From: Eublepharis macularius | Lineage: Eukaryota > Chordata > Lepidosauria > Squamata > Eublepharidae | Direction: 5' to 3' | Length of the DNA stretch: 64,000 nt | Assembly: GCF_028583425.1 (NCBI RefSeq) | Contig: NC_072794.1 | Location: forward strand, 27,091,232 to 27,155,231 | Part shown: positions 43,721-55,885 of the stretch, one piece after another | Numbering within the stretch: the first letter of the stretch is position 1 | Layout of the letters: each line of letters begins with the position of its first letter | Notes under the pieces: model-generated | Told to the model about the DNA's origin: nothing | Database searches by the model: none | The model's input: only the letters and a program-made list of their open reading frames with translations | Position numbers and translations under genes: made by a program

Positions 43721-44485
43721 GGCTTACCTGTTTGAAGCAGGCAATAAGATCCCAAGCGACATTCCCAGAAAAGGGCCCTGCAGAAGCTTGGTTAATTCAA
43801 AGTTTTAAGCAGTGAGTACAGCAGGGCAAAGGCTCCAGAAGGGCATGGCAGAAGCTGTGGAGGGCTGTGAGAGAATCTGTCCCCTCTGAAGCGATCTCCA
43901 CCGGCTCTGTCTTTTAAAACTCACTTCCCGGCTAACGTGCCTCCTTGAACTTGGCAAACACGTGCCCAGGTGTTTCGTATAGAGAGATTCTAGGAGCTGC
44001 AGCTTGCTCCACTTTTTAGGGTACTTCTACTGTCCAGTCACAGCACACTTCTCTCACCCATCCAGCCCCCCCTTTTTACTTTAGAGTCCTGCATTTTTAA
44101 CCACAGTAAACCCCACTTTAATTAGCAGAAATAAAACAAGCAAACTATTCACATGACAAAACATTATGCCTACCTTGCAGGACTGTTGCCACAGATGAAT
44201 AAGAAAGATTTTAAGTCCTGTTTCCATTCCAGATGAAATTCTGTGCATGCTAACTTAGAAGTAAGTTACTCTTACTGAACTCAGGAGGGCTTACAGTTCA
44301 CAAGAACTATGCACAGGGCTGAACTGTAAATTTTCTGGAGAAGAGATCATGTTAAGGAAAAAGAGCTATTGGTAAGGGAATATCTTTTTATCAAAATCCC
44401 TTTCAGATGTTAAATTTTAGTGTTCCAACTAAGTGTAACAGGAGTGCTTGCTACATGCAATTGTCCTGATATGAGTTTGCCAGTT

Positions 44486-44624
44486 TGTGTGAATGGGGCA
44501 ATTCATGTACTTTCCATGTGGTACACATGAACAAAACCCCAATATTTTGAGGGAACATGTACACATGTACCAAAGATGTACACATATGGAAAACATTATG
44601 TTGCCCCATTCATACAAAATGACG
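44486..44624. repeat. Imperfect foldback repeat
   Basis: tttgtgtgaatggggcaattcatgtac pairs with the right end ...ttatgttgccccattcatacaaa. The centre gtacacatgaac / gaacatgtacacatgtac adds further inverted words. A possible MITE; no flanking duplication established. Confidence 0.5.
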
Positions 44625-44639
44625 ATTGCTCATAGTGTA

Positions 44640-46720
44640 CATTCCTATTACACGTTGTTGGCAAGCCAATACTGAATGTCTGAAAATGGCAGTATTGATG
44701 ATCACGGCAAACCTTGAAGAGGTTCTCTCTTATAGTCTGCAAAAAGAAGTCCACACACAGTTCACAAATTTGAGCCAGTCTTTTCCACAGTTTTACATTT
44801 TCAAGGGATCCTCCCTTTCTCCTCAGTGCTCTTTAACTGGCTTTTGTTTTCTTGAACTGTAGCTCACACAAAATTAGTCTGGAGTTGTGCTGCCTCCATA
44901 AACTGAGAGTGAAATAGCTTTCCATTCCACCGCAGGAATACTCTTCACTCATTACCTTAGCAGACCTGGCAAAGATCATGTAAATTTACCTCAGGTTTGC
45001 TAATCATTCACGTGCAACAAAACATGTCTTTATTACCCTGGAAACACACCTGCCTGGCACTACAATAGGGAAAAAATTATCATCTTGTCCACAAAACAGC
45101 CTTGAGCCGCAATCTTCTTTTTTATTGTTGTTTTCTCTCTCCCCCACCCCCACTTTTGAGAGTTGTCGGATATTCCAACCATGGGGATAACAGCCAAGGG
45201 CCCAGCAAACTCGCAGTTGAAATTTCTTTGGGGTGGAAAGAAAATGAGCAGTTTTCCATGTTTGCAGGAGTGAGGGGGATTCAGAATACAGCACCGCAGG
45301 TAGGTTGGTGATGATTTTCATGAAACCCAGATGTGCGTTAGGTTCAGGTTGATTTCCCATGGTAGGGATGAGAACCAGTTCTGGAATCCATCAGTACCCC
45401 AAGCTGAGCCTGGCTCAGACCATTCTAAGAAGGAAATTCAAAAGAGAGCCATTAAAAGCACATCAGAACAGAACATGTCCAAAAGGAGAAAAAGGGAGGA
45501 TGCAACTCCAATTGGCAAGTTTAGCTGGAGCAAAAAACCGAACAAGATTGAAATGTTATAAACATATTTCAAATACTGCTTTCCCCATTTCCCTCCATCT
45601 GCTATTTTATTCCTTGTTCCGAGAGGAGTCCAAACTCCTGCTCTCTCATCTTTCCCCCCCCCTTTTCTGAGCCAAAAACAAAACAAGAATTAAAAAGCAT
45701 TATGGGAACGTAAGTGTAGCATCTGCATTTATATGTCACATTAAGCAGGAATGAAACTCAGTTTACCCCACAGGCATGCACATGCCTTGTTCCCTGTGTT
45801 CTCATGTCCTCCTCATCCCTCCTTCCTCCTTCCTTCAAGAGTGGGAAGGAAAACTCTAGATGAAAACAAGCTCCAATTACCCATGATGTCTGACTGCAAA
45901 CACCGAGCAAACTAGAGTTTGTTTCCCGCTCACAAGATGACATTCAAAAACAATCCCAGCTTAGAATCCTGGTTTGTGATGGGCCAGAAAACTCCAATTT
46001 AGCCAAGAGCCTGCGCTCAGACACCACAGGCAACTGGAGCTTGTTTCTGACTGGAGTTTGCTTTTGTGTTCTGCATGAGAAAGGAGTGAGATAAGAGAGG
46101 CGAGCACTTGGTTTCAGTGAAGGAGCTATGTTCATGTCTTTTGCGGCAAATTTGTGTGATTCCAGTTTACCACAATCTCTTAATGCTGCCTTAATGAATG
46201 GCAGAATAGCTCTTGGAACCGTTTGGTCCTTTCCCAAGGATTATAAAAATTCGCTGCCTTTCTGAATGGCCATTGGAAAGCTTTAAGGAAAAGGGATCAG
46301 TTACTTACCAGGTGATTGTTAGGGACCGTCTCCAGTGGCAGCTATCAGTGCCTTGGCAGACCAGAATGCTTTCCTCCACCATTAATGCAAATCCCAGAAG
46401 GATATAGACAACATCCAACAAAATCACTTTTACAGAATTTTAAAATTATGGTCAATGGTAAAAAATTGTTACCACGTCCATATTTTCTTCTTCATTGAAC
46501 TATTGGCCTCCAAACAAGATTTCACAGTTTGTCGTTTAAAATAAAATACTTTGGAGGTTGTTAATTTTACTTATTTTGTGATCTCCCAATAATTAATCAT
46601 TAAAAGGTTCTAAGTAAAATTAAAATCACCCATTGCAAAAATTTAATACCCAATTAATGTTCTGCTGCTCCAACATAAATATCTCACTCTTGCTTCAATG
46701 TTTCCAATCTACAAAAAAGG
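44640..46720. other. Intergenic, no gene recognised
   Basis: No family recognised. An inverted pair aaactagagtttg / ctggagtttgctttt at about 45900-46065 suggests another decayed foldback repeat. Confidence 0.4.
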
Positions 46721-46729
46721 CTCATCTAC

Positions 46730-46927
46730 AGGCCAAGCTACAAGTGACGAATGACACTTGCCTGGCAAGTGAACAGACTCACGTGTATTCCTCCCTGTTC
46801 ACTTGCCATTCACTTGCGCTCCACTTGATCAAATGGAACAAAAGTGAATGGCAAGTGAACAGGGAGGAATACATGCGAGTCTGTTCACTTGCCAGGCAAG
46901 TGTCATTCGTCACTTGTAGCTTGGCCC
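46730..46927. mobile_element. Harbinger-like foldback element, copy 2
   Basis: 198 bp, flanked by TAC (46727-46729 and 46928-46930). Its ends AGGCCAAGCTACAAGTGACGAATGACAC / complement match copy 1 for about 28 bp. The inner arms (ttgcctggcaagtgaacagactc, cctccctgttcacttgccattcac) differ completely from copy 1 yet also form a long hairpin. Confidence 0.85.
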
Positions 46928-46930
46928 TAC

Positions 46931-49900
46931 TTCACAAGCTTGTAAGGAGGGTAAATCAGAATAATGATTGACAGGTTTTTTTTTTAAAAAAACTGCAAAG
47001 TGGATAGTTATTGCTATACACATTAGTTAATAAATGTTGAATAAAAATCATGACTATACCACCATGTCTATACCTCCAATACTTGGCCAAAAGAAAGAAG
47101 ACAATGAATGAGATTGAACTAGTCACAAATCTATTTGGAACATTAAAACCAGCTTTAAATTTCTCCAGACCAATAATGCCAGAGAGAAACTAAAAGGTAT
47201 CAAAGTAAAGCACAGAATACGAAGATTTGCAGGAAATAAAGCGGTTCTGCCAGTTTACCACCAAGTCCTGTTTCTTTTTTAAAAAGAAAACCAGAGGATA
47301 ATACAAGCTGCAGTTTTAAATACTTCCATAGATATTTTGCTGGCTCTTTAAGCTATTGGCTCTGCTGCTGAGTGTCATGGAATGTTTATGGACACTCCAG
47401 CTGCTCCGAAGAGCAATGCAGCATGGTGGACTTAAGGAGCATATGGAGCTTTTGTGGGAACTTTTGTTTACTGTCATAAAGGCAGCCAACAGACTGATGC
47501 CCCCAAAGCAGCTAAGGATATTGATGCACCGAAATATGCTCACAGAGGCACATAACTCTTGAATTGGGTGTTACCGCATGAAATCAAGGACATGTAATCG
47601 CTAGACACATGGCAGTGTAAATGTGCTCCTACTCAAATGGAGCATGTGTTTTCAAAACTAGGAGCACTGCTGGTTCAGATTTTTATCACTGACTGAAGGA
47701 AAGCACCCCAGCTATCAATACTCATAAAGGAATTTTCAAGATGCAGTAACTCTATAAATATCCTTTCAAAGCAAGCCAAGCCAGCAGCTTTATAGTTAAG
47801 ATACAGGTACCCTTACCCCAAACAGCGCATCTCCCTGCTACTGTTTCAGCTAAGGAAAATTGCATCTTCTTGTTTTTTTTTAATTTTAAGAATCATACAG
47901 AGTTCAGAATATTCAATTCCTTCTCTTGGTTTCCAGCCTAATACTGGAAAAATAAATTATTCAAAGGGAAATTTACAAAACACATAAGAATAAACCTAAC
48001 CCTAATCTCATCAGTCATAGCTCCCATTCCTTTCTAACAAATCCCTGCCTGTCCAGCCCAGCCCTTTCTAGGATGAGCCCTTCCTTTTTTCAGCACTTTA
48101 GTGCTTTGGATGGGGTGGGTATTTAAACATGCCTTCTAAGAACAGTGGACTATAAAAATAGTAGGTGAATAAATAAACTGCATCTCCTATCTGTCACATC
48201 CTTCGTTATGATAAGCAAATAACATCTCTAGTGGGTGGGGTAAGTGTCATTTCAATTTAAGTCCTGGTTAATATAATCAATGCTATAAAAGGATTTAAAT
48301 TAGGCAATTTCACGTCTTCTTTGGAGTTCCTTCTCTGAAGCATAGTGACTTTTGGATGAGCAGCAGAATGTCTTTGTAGATCAACCCTCCTCCCTCCCAT
48401 ATTTATATCTGCCAACTGAGGGCACAATTCATGATACAATGGGCCTTCTCTCACAAAAAAACATGCTATAAATTCTGCTAGTCTTTAAGATGTCACAAAA
48501 CTCTTCTTTTGTTCTTCTCTGCACATATCAACCTAAACAAAGCTATCTACTGCCGCTCCCCTTCTGGCCACCAGGTGGCACCATTTTTCACGCGTAGCTA
48601 CTGAACCACAGACTAAAAGCAGCATCACATGTATATATATCTCCAAAGTAACTTTTTTATTGAGGAGTTGGATACCCACGGGACCCTGTCCTGTATGCAG
48701 ACTTTGACTCCCTAAAGTACTTGAATAAGAAGGAATTATTATATCAAAACTTTCCTTCCCTAGCTACTAGTGCATATGTTGCACCAGTGCATATGTTGAG
48801 ATTTTGCGGGAACTTGCTCTTAAACTGACATTTTTGTGTTTTGCAGAGTTTTCACCAAGTGGAAAGAGCTGTGATAATGATGACAGCATACTGATACATG
48901 TTTGGGGGCCATCGGAGGGGAGGGGGAGAGAGCTCTGCGGAAATTCCATACTTCCCTGAACACTGAAGTGTTTTCACAAATGTTCCCTATATTTTTCTTC
49001 ATTATCCTAACTCTCTCTCTCTCTCTGTGTGTAAGCCTATGTTGTGAGCAGTCCAAATTCCATACAAGATATTGGAAAAGCAAAAAGACAAGAAATGGTT
49101 TCCCAATATTGTGGGAAGGTTCCTGGTACCGATGCTGCAAACTCCACGTCAAACATGTTCAACAATTGAATGTAACATAATCAGACGTGAGCCTATCAGA
49201 CATGAACCAATCACTGAAAAACTCAAATGCCTGCTGAACAGGTTTGCCTGGATACTTTTAAAAATGAAAGCTAGGAATTCAGAGATCATGGCAAGAGATT
49301 GTTAGAGCTCTAGTGTGTAGTTTTGCAACAGCAATTACTGATTTCCCCCCCCCAAGGGTTCCAGCGGCACAGTTGGGGGAAAACGCAGGCTCGCTGTTTT
49401 GGATGAAGCCATAAACAGTCACAAATCAATCAATCATGTATACATGTTGTGTTTTTAAACAATCATGCTGTCCAGTGTTTGTCTAATTGCTGCTAAGATG
49501 TTTGGATTAGCTGTGTTTTGGCACATGCTCAGCTTCAAAAAATTAATCTCCAGCCCTTTTCCTGGCAGATTTACAGGGGGAAATGTGCACCTCATATTTC
49601 CCCTAATAACTCTGCAAGGGAAAGTGCTAGATACTTTTTTTTTTTTTTAAGAGAAGAAAACTGGGGATTCAGAGATCATGGCAACAGATTGTAGAATGTT
49701 AGTGTTCACGTGCACAAGCACAATAACTAATTTTAAAAAAACTCTTCAAAAAGCCTTCTGATGGCATGACAGGGAAAATGGTTGCCACAGCTTCAGGAAA
49801 AACTGACTGCACTGTGGGAAGGAATAAGTGAAGCAACGTGCTGAACTGCCAACAGTTGAACAGCTTGTCGAAAAACCAGCTCCCTGTTTGCAACCAGTGA

Positions 49901-50665
49901 ACAGGATATGAGCTGAAGTGATGGGTGTTTGAGCATCACTAATTATGTTAAGAGAAAATACTATACTGTCCAGCAAATTATCTTTGTAGACAAGTAGCTT
50001 AGCAAATCCATGGTTGCCTCTGCTTTGCAAGCAATGCCCAAATATTCAAAAATCATGTATGCAATCCTCCTGACCTCCTTGGAAGAACGATAGGATAAAA
50101 TGGTAATGAACAAAATATAACCTCTAAAGTGAAAAAGGCCTGTAGCTTTCTTGATGCCTGTTGAACAGGAACTGCTTGCAGAAAAATGCAGAGCGGTTAG
50201 GTATCACAAGCAAGTACACAAACATCTGTTACTGCAAACATCAGCACACTATCGCTATGTTCTCACTTGCAAGTTTTCCTGGGTGTGACAGGCATGCCTT
50301 CTAAAATATTATAACCGTCTAGTGGTAAAGCTATCAGTCTATGTCTGGATGACAAGAACAGCACAACATGGTAATCTACAGAGAAGGCAGAAGAACTGTA
50401 ATTACTCGGGAGAGGAGAATTCCACAGGTTAGCAGGAAAATATATGACCTTGTAAATGAAACGAGAAAAAAAAACTTTAAAAAACAGGCCTGATAAGGTC
50501 TGGAAAGGCTCCAGAAGAAATGGAACGGTGTGTCAGAAAAAGAAGGAGAAAAGGGGGAGAAGAATTCTACTCAAGTCCCTGAATTTAGTAACTTTTGAAG
50601 AGGCTGGTTTCCAAGGGTGGGTGCACTGTCCAAATTGGTCCTCCCTTCCATGATTTATTACTCAT
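46931..50665. other. Intergenic, one internal direct repeat, no gene recognised
   Basis: A CT/GT microsatellite lies at about 49009-49033. Segments near 49270-49350 and 49660-49735 share ttcagagatcatggcaagagattgt and gcaattactgattt-like text, so a unit of about 390 bp is repeated. No coding signal. Confidence 0.45.
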
Positions 50666-50671
50666 TGTATT

Positions 50672-50885
50672 CCTTTTTTTTTGGTTTCTCCCATTGGGGA
50701 CCCAAAGAGGTTTACATCATTCTCCTCTCCTCCATTTTTTCCTCACAACAAATCCTGTGAGGCAAGTTAGGTTGAGAGTGTGAGACAGGCCCAAGGTCAC
50801 CCAGCGAGCTCCCACGGCAAAATGGGGATTTGAACCTGGGTCGCCCAGATTCCAGCGCATCATTCTATCCCCTACAACTCACTGG
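50672..50885 (-). mobile_element. Sauria-type SINE
   Basis: On the - strand: GGGATAGAATGATGCGCTGG head region, GGGCGACCCAGGTTCAAATCCCC (box B), CTCGCTGGGTGACCTTGGGC, and tail ATGGGAGAAACC near 50685. Well preserved. Confidence 0.85.
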
Positions 50886-51197
50886 CTCTCTCTGTGGGCC
50901 TCCAGCTTGACTGAATCCATACTAATCCCTGTAAAGTGGGGAGCAGAGTCTTCTTCTTCTCTCTGATTTTATGGGAGGAAGGAAGCAGCATTATTGTCAG
51001 GTCTTGCCAGGTATTTCTCCCAAACACTTCACTGCATCACGCCAGTGTATGAGTTAAAGATGTTTATTAGGGTAACTACCAGTATCAAGATGCTGTAACA
51101 AGGGAATTGACTGGAATGCCTAAAGGTGGTAAAGCAGGATCAATTATAGGTCAGTTTCTCCTCCCCCCTCCCAGTAGGAGGGAGAAGAAGTTAGGAG

Positions 51198-51929
51198 TAG
51201 AGATGGGCATGAACAGGAAAAAAAATGAACATGATGTTCGTTGTTCGTTGCCATCCACAAACAGGGACTCACAAACACTTACAATCATGACCTGTTCATG
51301 AACATGTTCGTGGTTGAATGTTCGTGGGGGCCAGCAGGCTCTCCTCCAGCCATCATCCAAGTTTGGTCAAGATCCCTACTGTACCACTCCCAGAAACCTG
51401 ACCTGAGCAGGCAGCAGGAAAGGTACTAATAATAAATAATAGCTTGGCCCAGAACCTGGCAGCAGCCCTGGAACCTGAAGGGGTAGATCCCTATCCCACC
51501 ACACACAAAGAAAATTCAAGCTCCAATGCACTCTCTCTATTAAAATGCCAATAGCAACTGTCTCCCACTCCACTGTCTGCAAAGCCAGAGCTGGGAGCCT
51601 CCCTCCCTCCCGGTCTTTGCTCCCTTGTAACAAATTTGGAGCTCCACACTTGAAAGGAAGACCTGCCTATCAAGCTAAATTGGGCTTAGATTGGGGTTTC
51701 CAGGGCAACAGCAGGAGTTCAGACAGAGTTCAGACAATCCCTGCCTAAGTTGCCAAGGGAATTGATTGCAGGTGTCAGACTGTCTGGCTTGATGAACAGC
51801 AACAAACAAGTCTTGCAATGACCACCTGTTTGTTTAGAATGGGGCCTCACGAACAGCTTGTTCTCGAACAGCAGATTGGGCTGTTCGTGGCTTTTTTTTT
51901 GTTCGTATTGCTGTTTGTGCCCATCTCTA
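51198..51929. mobile_element. hAT-type non-autonomous element C (GAAC/GTTC words)
   Basis: 732 bp with ends TAGAGATGGGCATGAAC / GTTTGTGCCCATCTCTA and a perfect 8-bp duplication GTTAGGAG (51190-51197 and 51930-51937). About 17 GAAC/GTTC words concentrate in the two flanks; only two GATC words occur, both interior. The interior ggtttccagggcaacagcagg...gttgccaagggaattgattgcagg aligns with element D and more weakly with A and B. No transposase frame. Confidence 0.9.
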
Positions 51930-52513
51930 GTTAGGAGTTTTGGCATGCATCGCCTGGGAACAAGGGAGTAGAGGGGGGAAGAGGAGCTCAGTTCAATCTC
52001 TGTACTAAATCCAAGGTCGCATTCTCAGGCTTCTGCAAGACCTCGTAACCAAAACATCTTCCTGGAAAGATAAGCAGTTAGCAACAAGACTACACAACTC
52101 TGGTTCCACTCTGCACATACTCAGAGGGTCGGAAGCAAAATACATATACAAAATACATATGATGCATAATGCATGGCAGATACGCTGCAAGCCTATCTGA
52201 CAAGTGTGAGCCGAATGAAGTAGGAACTGATGGGGTTGGGAAGTTCCAAAAATTACTCCACAAGTTAGTTCAAAGAAATGCCTGATCTACTTCTATCACC
52301 CTGGAGATTTGGGACACAGTGACTGCAGAGATCTTTCGCACAAATCCAGTTGAAACAAAGAAATAGTAGTGATATTCCACATTCATCTCCATGGCTCTTT
52401 TGCAGCACTTGGTCAGCTGAAGACAGTGAATGTCTGAAATTAGGTGAGAATTCATTAAAATGCAGATTTCTTGAGTAAATACCACGAATGATGAATCTCA
52501 AGATATATGCTGG

Positions 52514-53153
52514 TAGAGATGGGCACGATCCAAAAAAAATTAATGATCAAGCTGATCGTGGATCGGCGCCGGCAACGATCCTGATTTAATGACCTGCACC
52601 AAGCATCTCCCATTCCCGATCCGTGAATCATGGATCGTGGAGGCAAAAGCGGAGGGGTGCCCTGCTGTTTCCAGCGATACAGGAACAGTGGGTGATGCCG
52701 GCGGCATCTGTGTTTGTGTTTGGCCGTCTGTGTTTGGCCGTCAGAGCTGCCTATCAGGGTTTGCAGGGATGAGATTGGAGTGCCCACGGCTACAGAACAC
52801 CCCCTTCCCCCTCCCTCCCCTGGTTGTCTTCTCCCAACTGGTGACTGCTTTGCTGCTCCGTGTTTGGAAGGAAGCCCTGCTGATCAAGGAAAGCTGGGCT
52901 TCCATTTGGGTTTCCAGGGTGACAGAAGGAGGGCAAACAGAGCTCAGGCATTCCCCTGGCTCCGTTGCCAGGAGAATAGATTGCTGGCGCCTGAGTGTCT
53001 GGATCCCCGATCCGAGCCCGATCACCTCGATCCAGGCCCCTCCCGATTGTTGAATCATTGGCCGTGGATGATAACAATCTGCTGGGTCACGACTGCGTGA
53101 TCGCCATTATCGTGGGTTTTTTCCGATCATAATGCGGATCGCGCCCATCTCTA
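52514..53153. mobile_element. hAT-type non-autonomous element D (GATC words)
   Basis: 640 bp with ends TAGAGATGGGCACGATCC / GGATCGCGCCCATCTCTA and a perfect 8-bp duplication TATGCTGG (52506-52513 and 53154-53161). About 15 GATC words by hand count, mostly in the outer 150 bp on each side, where element C has GAAC/GTTC. The core gggtttccagggtgacagaagg...gttgccaggagaatagattgctgg is shared with C. Open frames here are not transposase-like. Confidence 0.92.
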
Positions 53154-53161
53154 TATGCTGG

Positions 53162-54140
53162 ATTAGGCGATACTGTCTGTCATCTAAATGAGACTGTTGG
53201 CAATAATTGGTGTTCTGTTGATAATAATTCATCACCTTTGCACTCCACATAAGTCATTTCATAGCAATTCTTACAAGTCTGTAAAAAGGGAGGGTGCGGG
53301 GGCTGAGAGAGACAGCATAGTTTGTGAATTCAAGGCAGAGGGTATATTCAAGTTGGGGAAGTCCTGATAAGTAGCACAGTCTGTTTGCAATTCAGTACGC
53401 TACACAAATGTGCTGCATATCAGGAAATATTAACACTGCAGTGGTGTGATGTGGTTAGAGTAGCACAGAACAAATGCTCTACCCACCAAATTAGCAATGC
53501 TTCAAGTGTGAGTAAACTCCAGCAGTTTGCGTGTAATAGGGCAGGAGTTATGGAGAGAGATTCCCTCAAGGAACTGCAATTGTTTTTGTTTCCCACCTGC
53601 AGTATTTTTGCCATTTACTAGGAAAGAGAGAGTGAGCCTTCATTTTTACCAACCCCCCCTTTCCTCCCACAGATGTGGCTTTGTGGAAGAATTAATTACA
53701 GATGGAGGCAGGGGAGGGATGGAGGAAAGGAGAAGAGAGAAGGAAAACAAAAGGATCATGAAAAACCACAAGAGTTCTCAGGTTCCTTTTTGATTTCAGC
53801 AGAGCCAAGGATGAATGGCGCAACCTGGGAATCCTGGCAGATCAAAAACCCATTACAGATGTGTGGTTAGAAGGTGGGGGAGGAAGCAAAGGGGGATAGT
53901 TTGAAAGCTGTAAATTTAATGTGGGGTGGAATTTAATGTGCTGCCTAGCAACTGGAATCTAAACAGGAAATAAGGAGCCCCTCAGGAGGAATGTTTCAGA
54001 ATCCCTACTCAGGAGGAAGAGGAGAAATGGAAGGTAATACAATCCCAAGCTTCAGTATACATTCTCAGCAAAAATGATGGAGGCAACCATTTTCTGGATT
54101 GTATTGTTCACATTGTGTTTTTTTTAAATCTGAATGCTCC
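53162..54140. other. Intergenic, no gene recognised
   Basis: Purine-rich stretch at 53690-53760. No repeat family or coding signal recognised. Confidence 0.45.
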
Positions 54141-54282
<142 letters not shown>

Positions 54283-55144
54283 CATCACGGAGAAAGATAT
54301 GCTGAATCTTCCCCTTTAAACATATTGCTTTACAGCTTTGCAATGCCTGCTTGCAGAAATCCCCCTAGGATGCAACAGTGACCTGTCCCCCCTGCTCATA
54401 TGCAAGTATCTATATGTGCACAAGGCCATACACCAGGACTTTCCTAACACAAGGAGATAAAGGAAATGGGGGGGGAAATAGGGCTGCACTGAAGCCTGGG
54501 GGATCCTGTTTCTCTGTTGCAAGTAGATTGTTCCCAGTATCTTCTTGCATGACATCAAATGGTCTGTGATTTATTGTAAAGATCCTCCTGGTAGCTCTTT
54601 TGAGTCCCGTATTCTTTCTCCTCTGGTGATTTCTATTCTAAGACCATACTTGCCCTCTAGGGTTTTGCAAACAGTTGTACTAAAAAAACAAATAACAATC
54701 AGGGGGCACATTTTTAATTTATCAAAAGATTTTTCAATTGATCCTCTAAATAGAGCAGGTGGTCCACATGTGAGCTGCTGCAAACAGCACTAGGGTCCCA
54801 ATGCACTCACTGAAACCCTGTGAGTGCTGAGCTTGTTGCAGATTTCACTTGCATAGTTTTTGTTTAAAATGTTATTAATTGAATTTATTTCTGTTATTTA
54901 CAGTGTAAGTCAAATACACTAAACAGGATGGGACATTCAATAAATTAACAGGACTTGGATTGCCGAAACCTGAAAATAGAGCTGAAACAAATCTGAAACC
55001 TCAATATGACACGTTAAACGCTGCAGAAATTACATAGTAGGATCAAACTTAATGGATGGATAGCCTCTTTGAGTGGCTGAGGGGAGGGACCATGTTTTTG
55101 ACAGGCAGCAAAGGCTCATCTATGTGGTTCTTACATGATTTTAG
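54283..55144. other. Intergenic, no gene recognised
   Basis: No repeat or coding signal that I can name. Confidence 0.4.
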
Positions 55145-55490
55145 CATAGGTTTGCCAGGTCCCCTTACCCACCTGGTGGAAGGGGAGGACCCAGCACTAA
55201 CCTTTAGGAAGTCTTTGCACCTGTGATTTGTGTGTGCATGCTCCTGGCCACAGGAGCACTACCACGCTTTGCATTGATTGGTGCCCAAATCGGTCAGGTG
55301 TGAAGCACAGAAGCGCTTCCGCAGCCTGCACAATAACATTGGAAGTGATGATGTTGCACCGTGCTAGGTACAAGTCCCGGGAGGCCCATCTTGCGCCTTT
55401 TTCCTCTTGCCTGCCTGCCAGTTGGGGGGGGGAGGCTGGAAGTGGGGGATCCCCCATTCTCACCGGGGGGGGGGCTGGCAACCCTATTTT
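55145..55490 (+). repeat. GGTTTGCCAGGTCCCC-type repeat (G-rich family)
   Basis: Starts ataggtttgccaggtccccttacccacc and ends gggggggggctggcaaccctattt, i.e. inverted GGTTGCCAG / CTGGCAACC ends about 340 bp apart. Same family as 36.9 kb. Confidence 0.6.
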
Positions 55491-55491
55491 A

Positions 55492-55885
55492 GAGCCAAAA
55501 CACCTAGGTTCAGCACGTGTTCTCTTACCTCAAGGTTTGCCGGGATCTGTAGGCATCCTGGAAGCTTAAAGTTTAGCATTTACAGAGCAGCAGGGAGGGA
55601 AATACAGGCGCCTGTATTTCCCTTCCCTTTCCTGCTGCTCTGTAAATGCTAAACTTGTTCTCTTACCTCAAAGTTTGCCGGGATCTGTAGGCATCCTGGA
55701 AGCTTAAAGTTTAGCATTTACAGAGCAGCAGGAAGGGGAAGGGAAATACAGGCACCTGTATTTTCCTCCCTGCTGCTCTGTAAATGCTAAACTTTAAGCT
55801 TCCAGGATGCCTACAGATCCTGGCACACCTTGAGGTAAGAGAACACGTGCTGAACCTAGGTATTTCTTAACGTGTGTTTTGGCTC
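55492..55885. mobile_element. Compound foldback element with duplicated arm
   Basis: 394 bp with ends GAGCCAAAACACCTAGGTTC / complement and 3-bp flanks TTA (55489-55491, 55886-55888). Arm text cttacctcaaggtttgccggg...ggcatcctggaagcttaaag appears at about 55526 and again at about 55663, both forward. Complementary returns lie at about 55612-55656 (short) and 55757-55850 (full). Terminal sequence and duplication type match the 42.7 and 46.7 kb elements. Confidence 0.85.

Noticed and set aside
52589..53100. Frames of 95-154 codons inside hAT element D
   Set aside because: No transposase or BED/hATC motif; the element is 640 bp with repeated words, so the frames are by-products of a non-autonomous element.
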